From: Sarcina ventriculi
GTDB taxonomy: Bacteria; Bacillota; Clostridia; Clostridiales; Clostridiaceae
Assembly (NCBI RefSeq): GCF_900456775.1
Contig: NZ_UAUL01000010.1
Location: 140,155-204,154, forward strand
DNA length: 64,000 nt
Direction: 5' to 3'
The notes under the pieces were generated by a model. The model ran no database searches. It saw nothing but the letters and a program-made list of their open reading frames with translations, and was not told the origin of the DNA. How positions within the stretch are numbered: position 1 is the stretch's first letter; each line of letters begins with the position of its first letter. Of the stretch, positions 33,968-42,610 are shown piece by piece. The position numbers and the translations under genes were made by a program.

Positions 33968-35368
33968 ATGGAAACAAGTGGAATAATTAATATTGATAAA
34001 GAATTGTGTGAAGGGTGTGGCAGATGTAAGGAAATATGTCCTGTTGATGCTATTTATGGAGAAGAGGGAGAAGCTTATACAATAGATCAAGATAAATGTG
34101 TTATGTGTGGACAATGCGTTCAAATTTGTAGTGCCTATGATACAGAATTTAATAAAGATATGAAAAAAGGCAGTAAAAGATTTAAAGAGCGTGGGATGAT
34201 AGACAAGATTACAGAGCCAATATTTGCAGCTTACAATAAGGGAACTATAAGGGAACTTAGAGAAGTTTTGAAAGATCCTAATTTATTTACAGTTGTTCAG
34301 TGTGCTCCTGCAATTAGAGTATCACTTGGAGAAGATTTTGGCTTAGATTATGGAACATTAGTTGTTGATAAGATACCAACAGCTCTTAGAAAACTTGGTT
34401 TTGATAGAGTTTATGATACTAACTTTGGTGCTGATGTAACTATTATGGAAGAGGGTACAGAACTTATAGAAAGATTAAAAGAACATAAAAATCTTCCAAT
34501 GTTTACATCATGTTGTCCAGCTTGGGTTAAATTTATAGAACAGGATTATCCAGATCTTTTAAATCATTTATCAAGTTGTAAGTCACCTCAACAAATGGCA
34601 GGAGCTTTATTTAAAAGTTATGGGGCAAAAATAAACGATATAGATCCTAAAAAAATATTTAGTGTTGCTATAATGCCTTGTACTTGTAAGCAATATGAAG
34701 CCAATAGAGAGGAAATGCAAAATAATGGTTATAAAGATGTTGACTTAGTTGTTACAACAAGACAACTTGCGGTACTTTTAAAAGCAGAAGGAATAGATTT
34801 AAAAGATTTAGAACCACAAGGGTTTGATGTTCCACTTGGTGGATATTGTGGTGCAGGAGCAATATTTGGAGTTACAGGTGGAGTAATGGAAGCTGCTATA
34901 AGAACAGGATATGAGTTAGCTTCTAAAAAGCCTCTTGATAATTTTGAACTTAAATTTTTAAGAGGTGGAGAAGGAATAAGAGAAGCTAAGGTAGATTTAG
35001 GTGGACAAACTCTAAATGTTGCTATGGTAGCTGGTCTTAAAAATGTTAGAAGTGTTTTAGATAGTGTAAGGCAAGGAACATGTAATTATGATTTTGTAGA
35101 AGTTATGGCATGTCCAAATGGATGTATAAGTGGAGGAGGACAGCCAAAGCTTGTACTACAATGGAAAAGAGAAGAAGCTTATAGCAAGAGAAGAGCTTCT
35201 ATATATGCTCATGATAAATCAATGGAATTTAGAAAATCTCATGAAAATCCTAATGTTAAAAAGGTGTATGAGGAATTTTTAGGAAAGCCTTTAGGAGAAA
35301 AATCTCACCACTTGTTACATACTAAGTATAAAGATAGAAGCAAAAATTTTAATAAAGGAGAAAAATAA
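33968..35368 (+). CDS. [FeFe] hydrogenase, HydA2-like
   Basis: This 466-aa hydrogenase has two N-terminal 4Fe-4S motifs (CEGCGRCKEIC and CVMCGQCVQIC) and the H-cluster domain with L1 TSCCPAW, L2 MPCTCKQYE and L3 EVMACPNGCISGGGQ, so all H-cluster ligands and the proton-relay Cys are present. The size and cluster content match the HydA2 subunit of HDCR. The ATG at 33968 is preferred to the TTG at 33962 by its distance from AAGGAAA. It is flanked on both sides by hycB-like genes. It needs HydEFG, encoded at 1799-5492. Confidence 0.93.
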   Translation: METSGIINIDKELCEGCGRCKEICPVDAIYGEEGEAYTIDQDKCVMCGQCVQICSAYDTEFNKDMKKGSKRFKERGMIDKITEPIFAAYNKGTIRELREVLKDPNLFTVVQCAPAIRVSLGEDFGLDYGTLVVDKIPTALRKLGFDRVYDTNFGADVTIMEEGTELIERLKEHKNLPMFTSCCPAWVKFIEQDYPDLLNHLSSCKSPQQMAGALFKSYGAKINDIDPKKIFSVAIMPCTCKQYEANREEMQNNGYKDVDLVVTTRQLAVLLKAEGIDLKDLEPQGFDVPLGGYCGAGAIFGVTGGVMEAAIRTGYELASKKPLDNFELKFLRGGEGIREAKVDLGGQTLNVAMVAGLKNVRSVLDSVRQGTCNYDFVEVMACPNGCISGGGQPKLVLQWKREEAYSKRRASIYAHDKSMEFRKSHENPNVKKVYEEFLGKPLGEKSHHLLHTKYKDRSKNFNKGEK

Positions 35369-35370
35369 TA

Positions 35371-35889
35371 ATGAATAGTTTTGTAATAGCAAATCCTAAT
35401 AAATGTTTAGGTTGTAGAACTTGTGAAATTGCATGTGTTGATGCTCATACTGAAAAGAATATATTTATAGGTGATAAAGATATAGAAAATTTTAATCCTC
35501 GTTTAACAGTTATAAAAATAGCAGGAATAAGTGCTCCAGTCCAATGTAGGCAATGTGAAGATGCAGCTTGTTTAAAGGCATGTCCAAATCGTTCAATAAC
35601 TATGGAAGATGGATTAGTAAAAATAAATAGAACAACTTGTATTGGTTGTAAAACATGTGTAGTTGCGTGTCCATTTGGAGCAATGACTATGGCTGAAGAG
35701 GTTGTTAATAAAAAAGTAAAAATAGTGGCGAATAAATGTGATTTGTGTTTTGGAAGAGATGCAGGTCCAGCGTGTGTTGAAATTTGTCCAACAAAGACAT
35801 TAACTTTTGTTAAAAGTGAAAGATTTCAAGAATCAGTAACTTCTAAAAGAGAAGAAAGTCTTAAACAATTGATGGATTTAAATTATTAA
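35371..35889 (+). CDS. HycB-like four-cluster ferredoxin subunit (2)
   Basis: This 172-aa paralogue of the 33398 product has the same four-cluster layout (CLGCRTCEIAC, CRQCEDAACLKAC, CIGCKTCVVAC, CDLCFG...C-x3-C). It begins 2 nt after the hydrogenase stop codon, with AAAGGAG in the hydrogenase's last codons, so translation is coupled. Two such subunits match the paired HycB proteins that build the electron-transfer core of HDCR filaments. It closes the cluster at a strong terminator. Confidence 0.9.
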   Translation: MNSFVIANPNKCLGCRTCEIACVDAHTEKNIFIGDKDIENFNPRLTVIKIAGISAPVQCRQCEDAACLKACPNRSITMEDGLVKINRTTCIGCKTCVVACPFGAMTMAEEVVNKKVKIVANKCDLCFGRDAGPACVEICPTKTLTFVKSERFQESVTSKREESLKQLMDLNY

Positions 35890-35896
35890 TTATAAG

Positions 35897-35926
35897 CCAC
35901 TTAATCTTTTGAGATTAAGTGGTGTT
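35897..35926 (+). terminator. Terminator of the fdhF-hydrogenase cluster
   Basis: CCACTTAATCT (35897-35907), loop TTTG, AGATTAAGTGG (35912-35922), then TGTTTT. Confidence 0.85.
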
Positions 35927-36025
35927 TTAAAATAATTTTAGATTGTTTAACTAAAAAATCATGTGTATAAGATTTAAAATTATGTTACAATTAAAAATAA
36001 AGATTAGAAGTGGAGGTGTAAAGAT

Positions 36026-36982
36026 ATGTTAGATTCTTATGGAAGAAGCATAAATTATCTTAGAATATCCATAACAGATCTTTGCAATTTGCGATGTAGA
36101 TATTGTATGACAGATAAAGGTGTTATAAAAAAAGAATTTGAAGAGATTTTAACTTTAGAAGAAATAGAAAAGATAACAAAAGAATTTGTAAAGCTTGGAA
36201 TTAACAAAATAAGGATAACTGGAGGAGAACCTTTAGTAAGAAAGGGAATATTAAAACTTATAAGGGAAATAGGTTCTTTAAAAGAAGTTAAAGATTTTGC
36301 AATGACAACTAATGGAACAATGCTAAAGAAATATGCAAAAGAACTTAAAAATGCAGGACTAAATAGAGTTAATATAAGTTTAGATACATTAGATCCTAAA
36401 AAATACAGCCATATAACTCGAGGTGGAGATATAAAGAATGTTTTAGAAGGTATAGAAGAAGCAAAAAAGGTAGGACTTACACCTATAAAACTTAATGTGG
36501 TTTTAATAAAAGGATTTAATGAAGATGAAATAGAAGATTTTGTAAATTTAACAAGAGATGAGAATATAGATGTAAGATTTATAGAACTTATGCCAATTGG
36601 ACAAGTTTGTCAATGGTCATTAAATAGATATTTGTCTAATAATACTGTTTTAGAAAAATGCAGTTATTTAGAAAGAATAGAATCTGCGGATAAATCATCT
36701 CCTGCTGTTTATTATAAATTGAAAAATGGTAAAGGAAGAGTAGGGCTTATAAATCCAATATCATGCAAATTCTGCTCAAATTGCAATAGGATGAGACTTA
36801 CAGCTGATGGGAAAATTAAGGCATGTTTGCATTCTGATGAAGAGATAGATATTATGAAATATTTAAGACAAGATATGGATATATCAGGAATTTTGAAAAA
36901 TATTATAAAGGACAAGCCAAAAGAACATAATTTAGAAGATGGAAGTTACATAAAACGAAATATGATGGCCATAGGCGGTTAA
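36026..36982 (+). CDS. moaA: GTP 3',8-cyclase MoaA
   Basis: MoaA is the radical SAM enzyme that starts molybdopterin synthesis from GTP. The 318-aa protein has the N-terminal SAM cluster CNLRCRYC (20-27), the C-terminal cluster CKFCSNC...C that binds GTP, and the C-terminal Gly-Gly essential for activity. GGAGGTG precedes the ATG. It is placed directly after the formate dehydrogenase cluster, whose FdhF needs the cofactor. The other moa genes are not in the window. Confidence 0.95.
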   Translation: MLDSYGRSINYLRISITDLCNLRCRYCMTDKGVIKKEFEEILTLEEIEKITKEFVKLGINKIRITGGEPLVRKGILKLIREIGSLKEVKDFAMTTNGTMLKKYAKELKNAGLNRVNISLDTLDPKKYSHITRGGDIKNVLEGIEEAKKVGLTPIKLNVVLIKGFNEDEIEDFVNLTRDENIDVRFIELMPIGQVCQWSLNRYLSNNTVLEKCSYLERIESADKSSPAVYYKLKNGKGRVGLINPISCKFCSNCNRMRLTADGKIKACLHSDEEIDIMKYLRQDMDISGILKNIIKDKPKEHNLEDGSYIKRNMMAIGG

Positions 36983-36996
36983 AAAGGAGAATAATA

Positions 36997-37431
36997 ATGG
37001 AAGGTAAAGTTATATCAGTTAACATAAGCGAAACAAAAGGGGTTGTAAAAAATCCAATAGAATCAGGTGAATTTAAAGAAAATCATGGTCTTGTAGGTGA
37101 TGCTCATAGTGGAAATTGGCATAGACAAGTTAGTCTTTTAGCTTTAGAGAGCATAGAAAAGATGAATAAGGCAGGTGCTAAAGATTTAACTCCAGGAAAA
37201 TTTGCAGAAAATTTAACAACAGAGGGGATTGTTTTATATGAATTACCTGTGGGCACTAAAGTGCAAATAGGAGAAACACTTCATGAAGTGACACAAATAG
37301 GAAAGGAATGTCATAAGGGGTGTGCTATAAAACAATTAGTTGGAGATTGTGTTATGCCAAGAGAAGGTATTTTTACTAAAGTTTTAAAAGGTGGAATTAT
37401 AAAAGTTGGAGATAAAATTACGGTTCTTTAA
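36997..37431 (+). CDS. MOSC-domain protein
   Basis: This 144-aa protein is a stand-alone MOSC domain, the C-terminal sulfur-carrier fold of molybdenum cofactor sulfurase. It has the conserved GVVKNPIESG start, VGDAHSGNWHRQVSLL and the characteristic Cys region HKGCAIKQLVGDCVM. AAGGAG precedes the ATG, 14 nt after moaA, so the two form an operon. A role in sulfur handling for the molybdenum or tungsten cofactor is inferred from family and position. Confidence 0.9.
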   Translation: MEGKVISVNISETKGVVKNPIESGEFKENHGLVGDAHSGNWHRQVSLLALESIEKMNKAGAKDLTPGKFAENLTTEGIVLYELPVGTKVQIGETLHEVTQIGKECHKGCAIKQLVGDCVMPREGIFTKVLKGGIIKVGDKITVL

Positions 37432-37452
37432 AATGTATAGTTTTTTTAGCAG

Positions 37453-37500
37453 AAGCTTACAATAATCTTAGGAGATTATTGTAAGCTTTATTTGTTTTTA
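37453..37500 (+). terminator. Terminator of the moaA-MOSC operon
   Basis: AAGCTTACAATAATCT (37453-37468), loop TAGG, perfect complement to 37488, then TATTTGTTTTT. Confidence 0.92.
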
Positions 37501-37661
37501 TAATAAAATTATAAATTTTTTAATTAAAACTATATATGGAAAAATAAATTTAATAAATATATAATTATTATAATTAAAGAAGATATATGTAAAATAGAAT
37601 AATTTGTTTTTACTATATAGCTTATAGAGTTAATTTGATTTTAAGAGAGGAAGATAAGTAT

Positions 37662-38489
37662 ATGTATAAACTTGTATGTATAGATATGGATGGGACATTA
37701 TTAAATAAACAACATGAGGTTAGTTTGGAAAATAAGAAAGCTTTAAAAGAAGCTTTAGATAAAGGAGTAAGAATTGCAATATCAACAGGGCGTGTTTATC
37801 CAACTATTGAGATATATTCTAAGCTTTTAGGAATAAATGTTGATGTAATTTGTTCTAATGGTGCCTACATAAAAGAGAGAGATAGTGGAGATGTAGTTTT
37901 TCAGTCTACATTGAGTGAAAAATTATTTAATAAAATTTATGAATTAATAAAGAAGTATAATTTTTTAGCGTATTTTGATACTCTTGAAGGAATAATATCA
38001 GAAACTAAAATTCCTAGTAATGATAGCTATAGACTTATGAATAGTTGGGTTAATGAAGAGAAAATAAAACTTTATGAAGTTTCTGATTTTAGAGAAGCTT
38101 TTAAAGATAAAAAGCACAGTATATTAAAAGTTATTTTAATACAAACACTAACAAGCAAGAGTTTTGAAGAGGCTAAAGATGATTTAATTGAAATTTCATG
38201 TACAGGAGATATAGTTCATTCTTGGAATGGAGCATTAGAGATTATGGAAAAAGGAACTACTAAAGGAAATGCTGTGCAAATGTTAGCTAAAAAACTTAAT
38301 ATAAAAAAAGAAGAGATAATGTGTATTGGAGATAGTGGAAATGATTTATCTATGTTAAATGAGGCAGGACTTGCGGTTGTTATGGGAAATGCTGAAGATG
38401 ATATAAAAAAATATGCTGATTTTATAACTGATAGTAATGAAAATAGTGGTGTTGCAATGGCTATAAATAAGTTTATCTTAAATAAATAA
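37662..38489 (+). CDS. Cof-type HAD phosphatase
   Basis: This 275-aa HAD hydrolase of the Cof subfamily removes phosphate from small molecules such as sugar phosphates or cofactors; the substrate cannot be told from sequence. Motif I is DMDGTLLN with the nucleophile Asp near residue 8, motif II STGR, motif III Lys within EKGTTKGNAV, and motif IV GDSGNDLSML. The cap is type C2. ATG 37662 is chosen with AGAGGAAG upstream; the TTG at 37635 precedes that site. Single gene upstream of the stator operon. Confidence 0.88.
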   Translation: MYKLVCIDMDGTLLNKQHEVSLENKKALKEALDKGVRIAISTGRVYPTIEIYSKLLGINVDVICSNGAYIKERDSGDVVFQSTLSEKLFNKIYELIKKYNFLAYFDTLEGIISETKIPSNDSYRLMNSWVNEEKIKLYEVSDFREAFKDKKHSILKVILIQTLTSKSFEEAKDDLIEISCTGDIVHSWNGALEIMEKGTTKGNAVQMLAKKLNIKKEEIMCIGDSGNDLSMLNEAGLAVVMGNAEDDIKKYADFITDSNENSGVAMAINKFILNK

Positions 38490-38557
38490 GAGTTTTAAAA
38501 TTGCATACACATTACTTTTTAAATATAGTGTAATGTTGTATAATAAATTCTGAGGTA

Positions 38558-38688
38558 TTCCTTATACATAAAAATGAATGAAGTTAATTTGTTTTATATA
38601 TGATGAAAAATGTCGATAGAAAAATAAAACATATAATCAAAAATATGGTAATATTATCATAAGATAAATTATTTTTATGTATAAGGAG
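38558..38688 (+). promoter_or_regulatory. Long-range stem hiding the ribosome binding site of the stator operon
   Basis: CCTTATACATAAAAAT (38560-38575) is a perfect 16-bp complement of ATTTTTATGTATAAGG (38671-38686); one A-T and one G-U pair extend it to 18 bp. The 3' arm contains most of the Shine-Dalgarno AAGGAGG (38683-38689) used by the ATG at 38694. A TATAAT at 38539-38544 would start transcription near 38551, just before the 5' arm. Confidence 0.7.
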
Positions 38689-38693
38689 GAAAT

Positions 38694-40148
38694 ATGGAAA
38701 ATTTAATAGGGAACATAATAGGTTCGTTTATAAAACAAGGAGTAATAGGTTGGATTATTATTTTTATTATATTAATATTGGCTATTTTATCGTATAAATT
38801 TAGCAACATTTCTAAGAATAGTTATGAAAATTTATTAGATAGTTTTAATAATGCCTTGGAAATAGAAAAGAGTATAGGTGAACACAAAAACCTGACGTTA
38901 AAAGTATTTAAACAAGATATATTAAAAAACATAGATGAGGAATTTAAAAAAAGTGCACAATTAGGAACAGATAATATAAATACAGAAGCTATTATTCAAA
39001 AAAATTTAGATAGAGAGATTTTAGGTAAAGAAGCTTTAGCAATGGTAATTCCAACATCTTGTATAGCTTTAGGACTTATAGGAACATTTCTAGGGCTTAC
39101 AACTGCTATAATGAGTACGACAAAAGCTCTTTCTCTGGGAACTCAAAGCATGGTTGATTTTGCTAAAAATATGGAAGCACCTTTATCTAGTATGTCTAGT
39201 GCTTTTTGGACAAGCATTTTTGGCGTGTTATCTTCTCTGGTATTAAATTTAGCTAATGTAAAAATGAAGGGCTCTAAAGAAAAATTCTATGATGTTTTTG
39301 AAAGTTATTTAGACAATAAGGTTTTTGCACTTTATGCTAAAAATTTTAATAGCGAGTTTTGTGAATTTAATAAAATTATAAGAGAATCTATGATTTCATT
39401 AACAGATGAGATGAAAAATCTTTTTAAATATGGTGTAGATGAATTAGTTAAAGGAATAAATAAGAATAATTTAGATTTAACCAAAACTGTTGAAGGTCTT
39501 TCAAATTATACCAAGGATTTAGATAGACTTACAAATAGTTTAAACATATCGATAGAAAATTTTAAAAATCCTGTAGATGTGTTTAAAACATCAATTTATG
39601 AGTTTATATCTATAAGTGATGATTTGATGTATAGAAATAAAGAAAATATAGGTAAATTTTGTGATAAATTAGAACGTATAGATAATAATTTATCATATTT
39701 ATACCAAGGTATTGATTTAAATAGTGAAGAACTTAAAAATGTATCTGCTTTATTGAAAAATCAAGATAAGATATTAGAGTGTAGCTATGACAGGTTAATA
39801 GACGTAACAGATAGTTTAAAGAATATATATGAAGGTAATAAAAATGATTTACATCTTCAAATACAAAATCTAAATTCAAGTTATATTACATTTAAGGAAG
39901 GAATGAATGATTTTACATCTAGTTTAGATATCATACAAAAAGAAATTTCAAATGGAATTTCTAAAAGTTTTAAAATAGGAATGGACAATGTAGCTGATAA
40001 TATAGTTAAAAAGCTAGATAAATCGTTAATAGATTTAAAAAAATCTACAGAACAATTAAATACTAATAGCTTGATTGTAGGTCAGTTAGTTAAGGCTACT
40101 AATGAATGGGTTGCTTTAACTAAGGAAAGTGCAATAGGAGTTCAATAA
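38694..40148 (+). CDS. MotA/TolQ/ExbB-type stator protein with long tail (ZorA-like)
   Basis: This 484-aa protein has one N-terminal membrane helix (about 17-35), a central pair (about 114-140 and 166-189) with TSCIALGLIGTFLGLTTAIM and SMSSAFWTSIFGVLSSLVL, the proton-channel signature of MotA/TolQ/ExbB, and a 290-residue helical C-terminal tail with NxLNxSIxNF-like heptads. In Zorya anti-phage systems ZorA has this three-helix core plus a long intracellular tail. The next gene encodes a matching ZorB-like partner. It would form an ion-driven rotary or tension-transmitting motor. AAGGAGG, in a long stem, precedes the ATG. Confidence 0.82.
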   Translation: MENLIGNIIGSFIKQGVIGWIIIFIILILAILSYKFSNISKNSYENLLDSFNNALEIEKSIGEHKNLTLKVFKQDILKNIDEEFKKSAQLGTDNINTEAIIQKNLDREILGKEALAMVIPTSCIALGLIGTFLGLTTAIMSTTKALSLGTQSMVDFAKNMEAPLSSMSSAFWTSIFGVLSSLVLNLANVKMKGSKEKFYDVFESYLDNKVFALYAKNFNSEFCEFNKIIRESMISLTDEMKNLFKYGVDELVKGINKNNLDLTKTVEGLSNYTKDLDRLTNSLNISIENFKNPVDVFKTSIYEFISISDDLMYRNKENIGKFCDKLERIDNNLSYLYQGIDLNSEELKNVSALLKNQDKILECSYDRLIDVTDSLKNIYEGNKNDLHLQIQNLNSSYITFKEGMNDFTSSLDIIQKEISNGISKSFKIGMDNVADNIVKKLDKSLIDLKKSTEQLNTNSLIVGQLVKATNEWVALTKESAIGVQ

Positions 40149-40168
40149 TTTAAGGGGGATATTTTTCT

Positions 40169-40876
40169 ATGAAAGTTAGAAGTAGAATAAATAGAAGATA
40201 TGAAGAAATACCATCTTATTGGCCTTCTTTTGTTGATATAATGACAACTGTTGCGCTTGTATTTTTCTTTATTATGATTATAGCAATTGGTGTATCTAGT
40301 ATATTTGTTGATAATATAGCTGCCAAAAGAGAGTTACTTTATGATAAGATAGAGATGAAACTTAATAAAAATAATGTTGATGAAAGTATAATAAATTTTA
40401 ATAGAGAAAAAGGGAAAATAGAAATAAATACAGAGACTTTTTTTGATAGTGGTGTGTCAATGTTGAAAGAAGATGGAATAGAAATGGCTAGTATTTTAAG
40501 TGAAATATTTTATGAGCTTTTATTAGAAGAAGATATAGCAAATGAAATACAATATATAGAAATAGTTGGTCATACTGATTTTGCAGGTAGCACAATAACA
40601 GGTAGAACATTATCAACTAATAGGGCTGTGGCTTTTTTAAATGAAATAGTAAAAGAAGATAGTATTTTAGAGAATAAATTTGGAGCAAAATTTAAGGCAT
40701 CTGGTATGTCTGAATTTGAAAATTATAGTACAAAGGAAGAAAGAGATAGGGGATTAGATGAATATGATGTAGAGGCAACTAAAAATGATAGAAGAATTGA
40801 GGTTAGGATGGTATTTAAGAATACCGATTTGGAAGAGGCTTTAATAGAAAGAGCTAATAATAAAAGTGATGAATAG
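40169..40876 (+). CDS. MotB/OmpA-type stator protein (ZorB-like)
   Basis: This 235-aa protein has a short cytoplasmic N-terminus, one membrane helix (about 21-46) with Asp23 in PSFVDIMTTVALVFFF as candidate proton-binding residue (as in MotB Asp32), and a C-terminal OmpA-type peptidoglycan-binding domain: VGHTD (133-137), NRAVAFL and NDRRIEVR (206-213). This is the ZorB/MotB layout, clamping the stator to the cell wall. It starts 20 nt after the ZorA-like gene with AAGGGGG upstream. Confidence 0.85.
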   Translation: MKVRSRINRRYEEIPSYWPSFVDIMTTVALVFFFIMIIAIGVSSIFVDNIAAKRELLYDKIEMKLNKNNVDESIINFNREKGKIEINTETFFDSGVSMLKEDGIEMASILSEIFYELLLEEDIANEIQYIEIVGHTDFAGSTITGRTLSTNRAVAFLNEIVKEDSILENKFGAKFKASGMSEFENYSTKEERDRGLDEYDVEATKNDRRIEVRMVFKNTDLEEALIERANNKSDE

Positions 40877-40887
40877 GTGTGACATTT

Positions 40888-42594
40888 ATGCAAGAAATAA
40901 TCCATGAGTTATTTACCGAAGAAGAGTTAAAGATATTTGATGAAGAGAGGATAAATTTAAATCTTAAGAAAATTATAGGAGATCTTGAGAATAGAAAAAT
41001 AAATTTCTATTCTCTTGGAAATGATCAGCTTTATAGAGAGATATTGCCTAGATATTTTAAGTGGCAAGGATATGGATATTTAAGTAGTAGTAGTCTACAT
41101 ATATTAAAAGATTATATGTTAAAAGATAGAGATTTAGCGGATATAAATTTAGCGATTCTTCTTTTAGATACAGGAATAATTGATAAAATTCCAGTATCTG
41201 AAAAAAATCCTTTAGATACAGATAACGTTATAAAGTATAAAAGAAGTAAGGGACTTAAAGAAAAAATAACTATAAGTTATGATGTATTAGATAGATTTCC
41301 CTTTTATATAAAAGAAGTCCAATGTGGTCATAAAAATATAATAAGTATTCAAGTTGATAACGAGGGAAGCAAGAAAAAAGTAACGTTAGATATAGATATA
41401 CCAGCTAATGACCATGTGACTTATAATTTTACTGAAAGTTTAATAATATATACAGATTTTGAAATTAAAACGATAGATTTTTCTATTGTTTGTGACACTA
41501 CATTGCCTAGTAATGTTACAAAATCCATAGATGATTTTGATAGTTTTTTAAAGCTTGTAAAAATAAATAGAAAATCTGCAAGAAGTATTTTTAGTAATGA
41601 AGATGGATTTAAGGCATTTTTAGAGCAAAGTGGTGATATAGAACAAATTTTAAATTATGAAGATTGTAAGCAAATAAGCAAGGAAATAGAAACGTATCCT
41701 TTTTCACTTTTTTGTGATATAAATGAGATAAACAAGGACTTACTATTTAAAGAAACTTTTAATTCTAAGAAAATATTAGCTTTGCAACCTGATAATATTG
41801 AAGAGAAAAATATAGCTAAAGAGGAAGCTAATAAAGAGAAAGTTGTGCAGGAGATAGTTGTATCAAATAAAACTAAGGTAAAAGAAAAAAATGAAGATTT
41901 AAGCGTACAACAATCTAGTAATTCTAACATGGAAAAAAATAGAGATTCTAGTGCCAATAAAGAACAAAATGTAAAAAAAGATATTATTAAAAATGATTTT
42001 ATTAAAGAAAAAAATATAGAAGAGATTAAAGAGGAATTATCTGTTAATAAAAAAAGTAAAGAAGAGGACTCTTTGATAAAAGATAAATGTGTGTCAAAAG
42101 AGGATAAAGAAGAATCTTTAAATGAAACATCAAATCAAATGGATATTCAAAAAGAAGATAGTAGAACTATTTCTTTAGAATACACAGGAAAAGTAGAAAG
42201 TGTTAAAGAAAATAAAATAAAATATAGTAAAGAATTATTAGATAAATCTAAGAATAAAAAAGAAGAAAAAAGCAATATTGTGGATTATAATCAAATAAAA
42301 AAGAAAAAAGAAGAAAAAAAATTAGTTGATTTTAATGATAAGTCTGAGTCTTTGGAAAATACAAAAGAAAAAGAAAATGACTTAAATAAAGAAAATATTA
42401 AAAATCAAGTTAAAATAAAAAAAGCGGATGATAAACATTTAGAAAATGAAGGTTTAGAAGAGTTTAAGATAAAGGAGCTTCAAAGGGATAGTAAATATAG
42501 GATAACAAGGAAAGAGGAGAAAGATGAAAATAAAAAAGATATGAATATTATATGGAAAATAAAACAAATGTTAAAAGGCTTTAAAAGAAGCTAG
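40888..42594 (+). CDS. Unknown protein 1 of the stator operon, long charged linker
   Basis: I do not recognise the family. From ATG 40888 (AGGTG 8 nt before; a GTG at 40879 is the alternative) the protein is 568 aa. Residues 1-125 are helical, about 125-215 are beta-rich like an immunoglobulin-type sandwich (ITISYDVLDRF...KKKVTLDIDIPANDHVTYNF), and 215-300 are helical again. Residues 310-545 are an extremely Lys/Glu-rich, probably disordered linker. The last 20 residues (MNIIWKIKQMLKGFKRS) form an amphipathic basic helix that could touch membrane or nucleic acid. It lies two bases after the ZorB-like stop. Confidence 0.7.
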   Translation: MQEIIHELFTEEELKIFDEERINLNLKKIIGDLENRKINFYSLGNDQLYREILPRYFKWQGYGYLSSSSLHILKDYMLKDRDLADINLAILLLDTGIIDKIPVSEKNPLDTDNVIKYKRSKGLKEKITISYDVLDRFPFYIKEVQCGHKNIISIQVDNEGSKKKVTLDIDIPANDHVTYNFTESLIIYTDFEIKTIDFSIVCDTTLPSNVTKSIDDFDSFLKLVKINRKSARSIFSNEDGFKAFLEQSGDIEQILNYEDCKQISKEIETYPFSLFCDINEINKDLLFKETFNSKKILALQPDNIEEKNIAKEEANKEKVVQEIVVSNKTKVKEKNEDLSVQQSSNSNMEKNRDSSANKEQNVKKDIIKNDFIKEKNIEEIKEELSVNKKSKEEDSLIKDKCVSKEDKEESLNETSNQMDIQKEDSRTISLEYTGKVESVKENKIKYSKELLDKSKNKKEEKSNIVDYNQIKKKKEEKKLVDFNDKSESLENTKEKENDLNKENIKNQVKIKKADDKHLENEGLEEFKIKELQRDSKYRITRKEEKDENKKDMNIIWKIKQMLKGFKRS

Positions 42595-42610
42595 GAGGTG
42601 ACTAGAAGTT

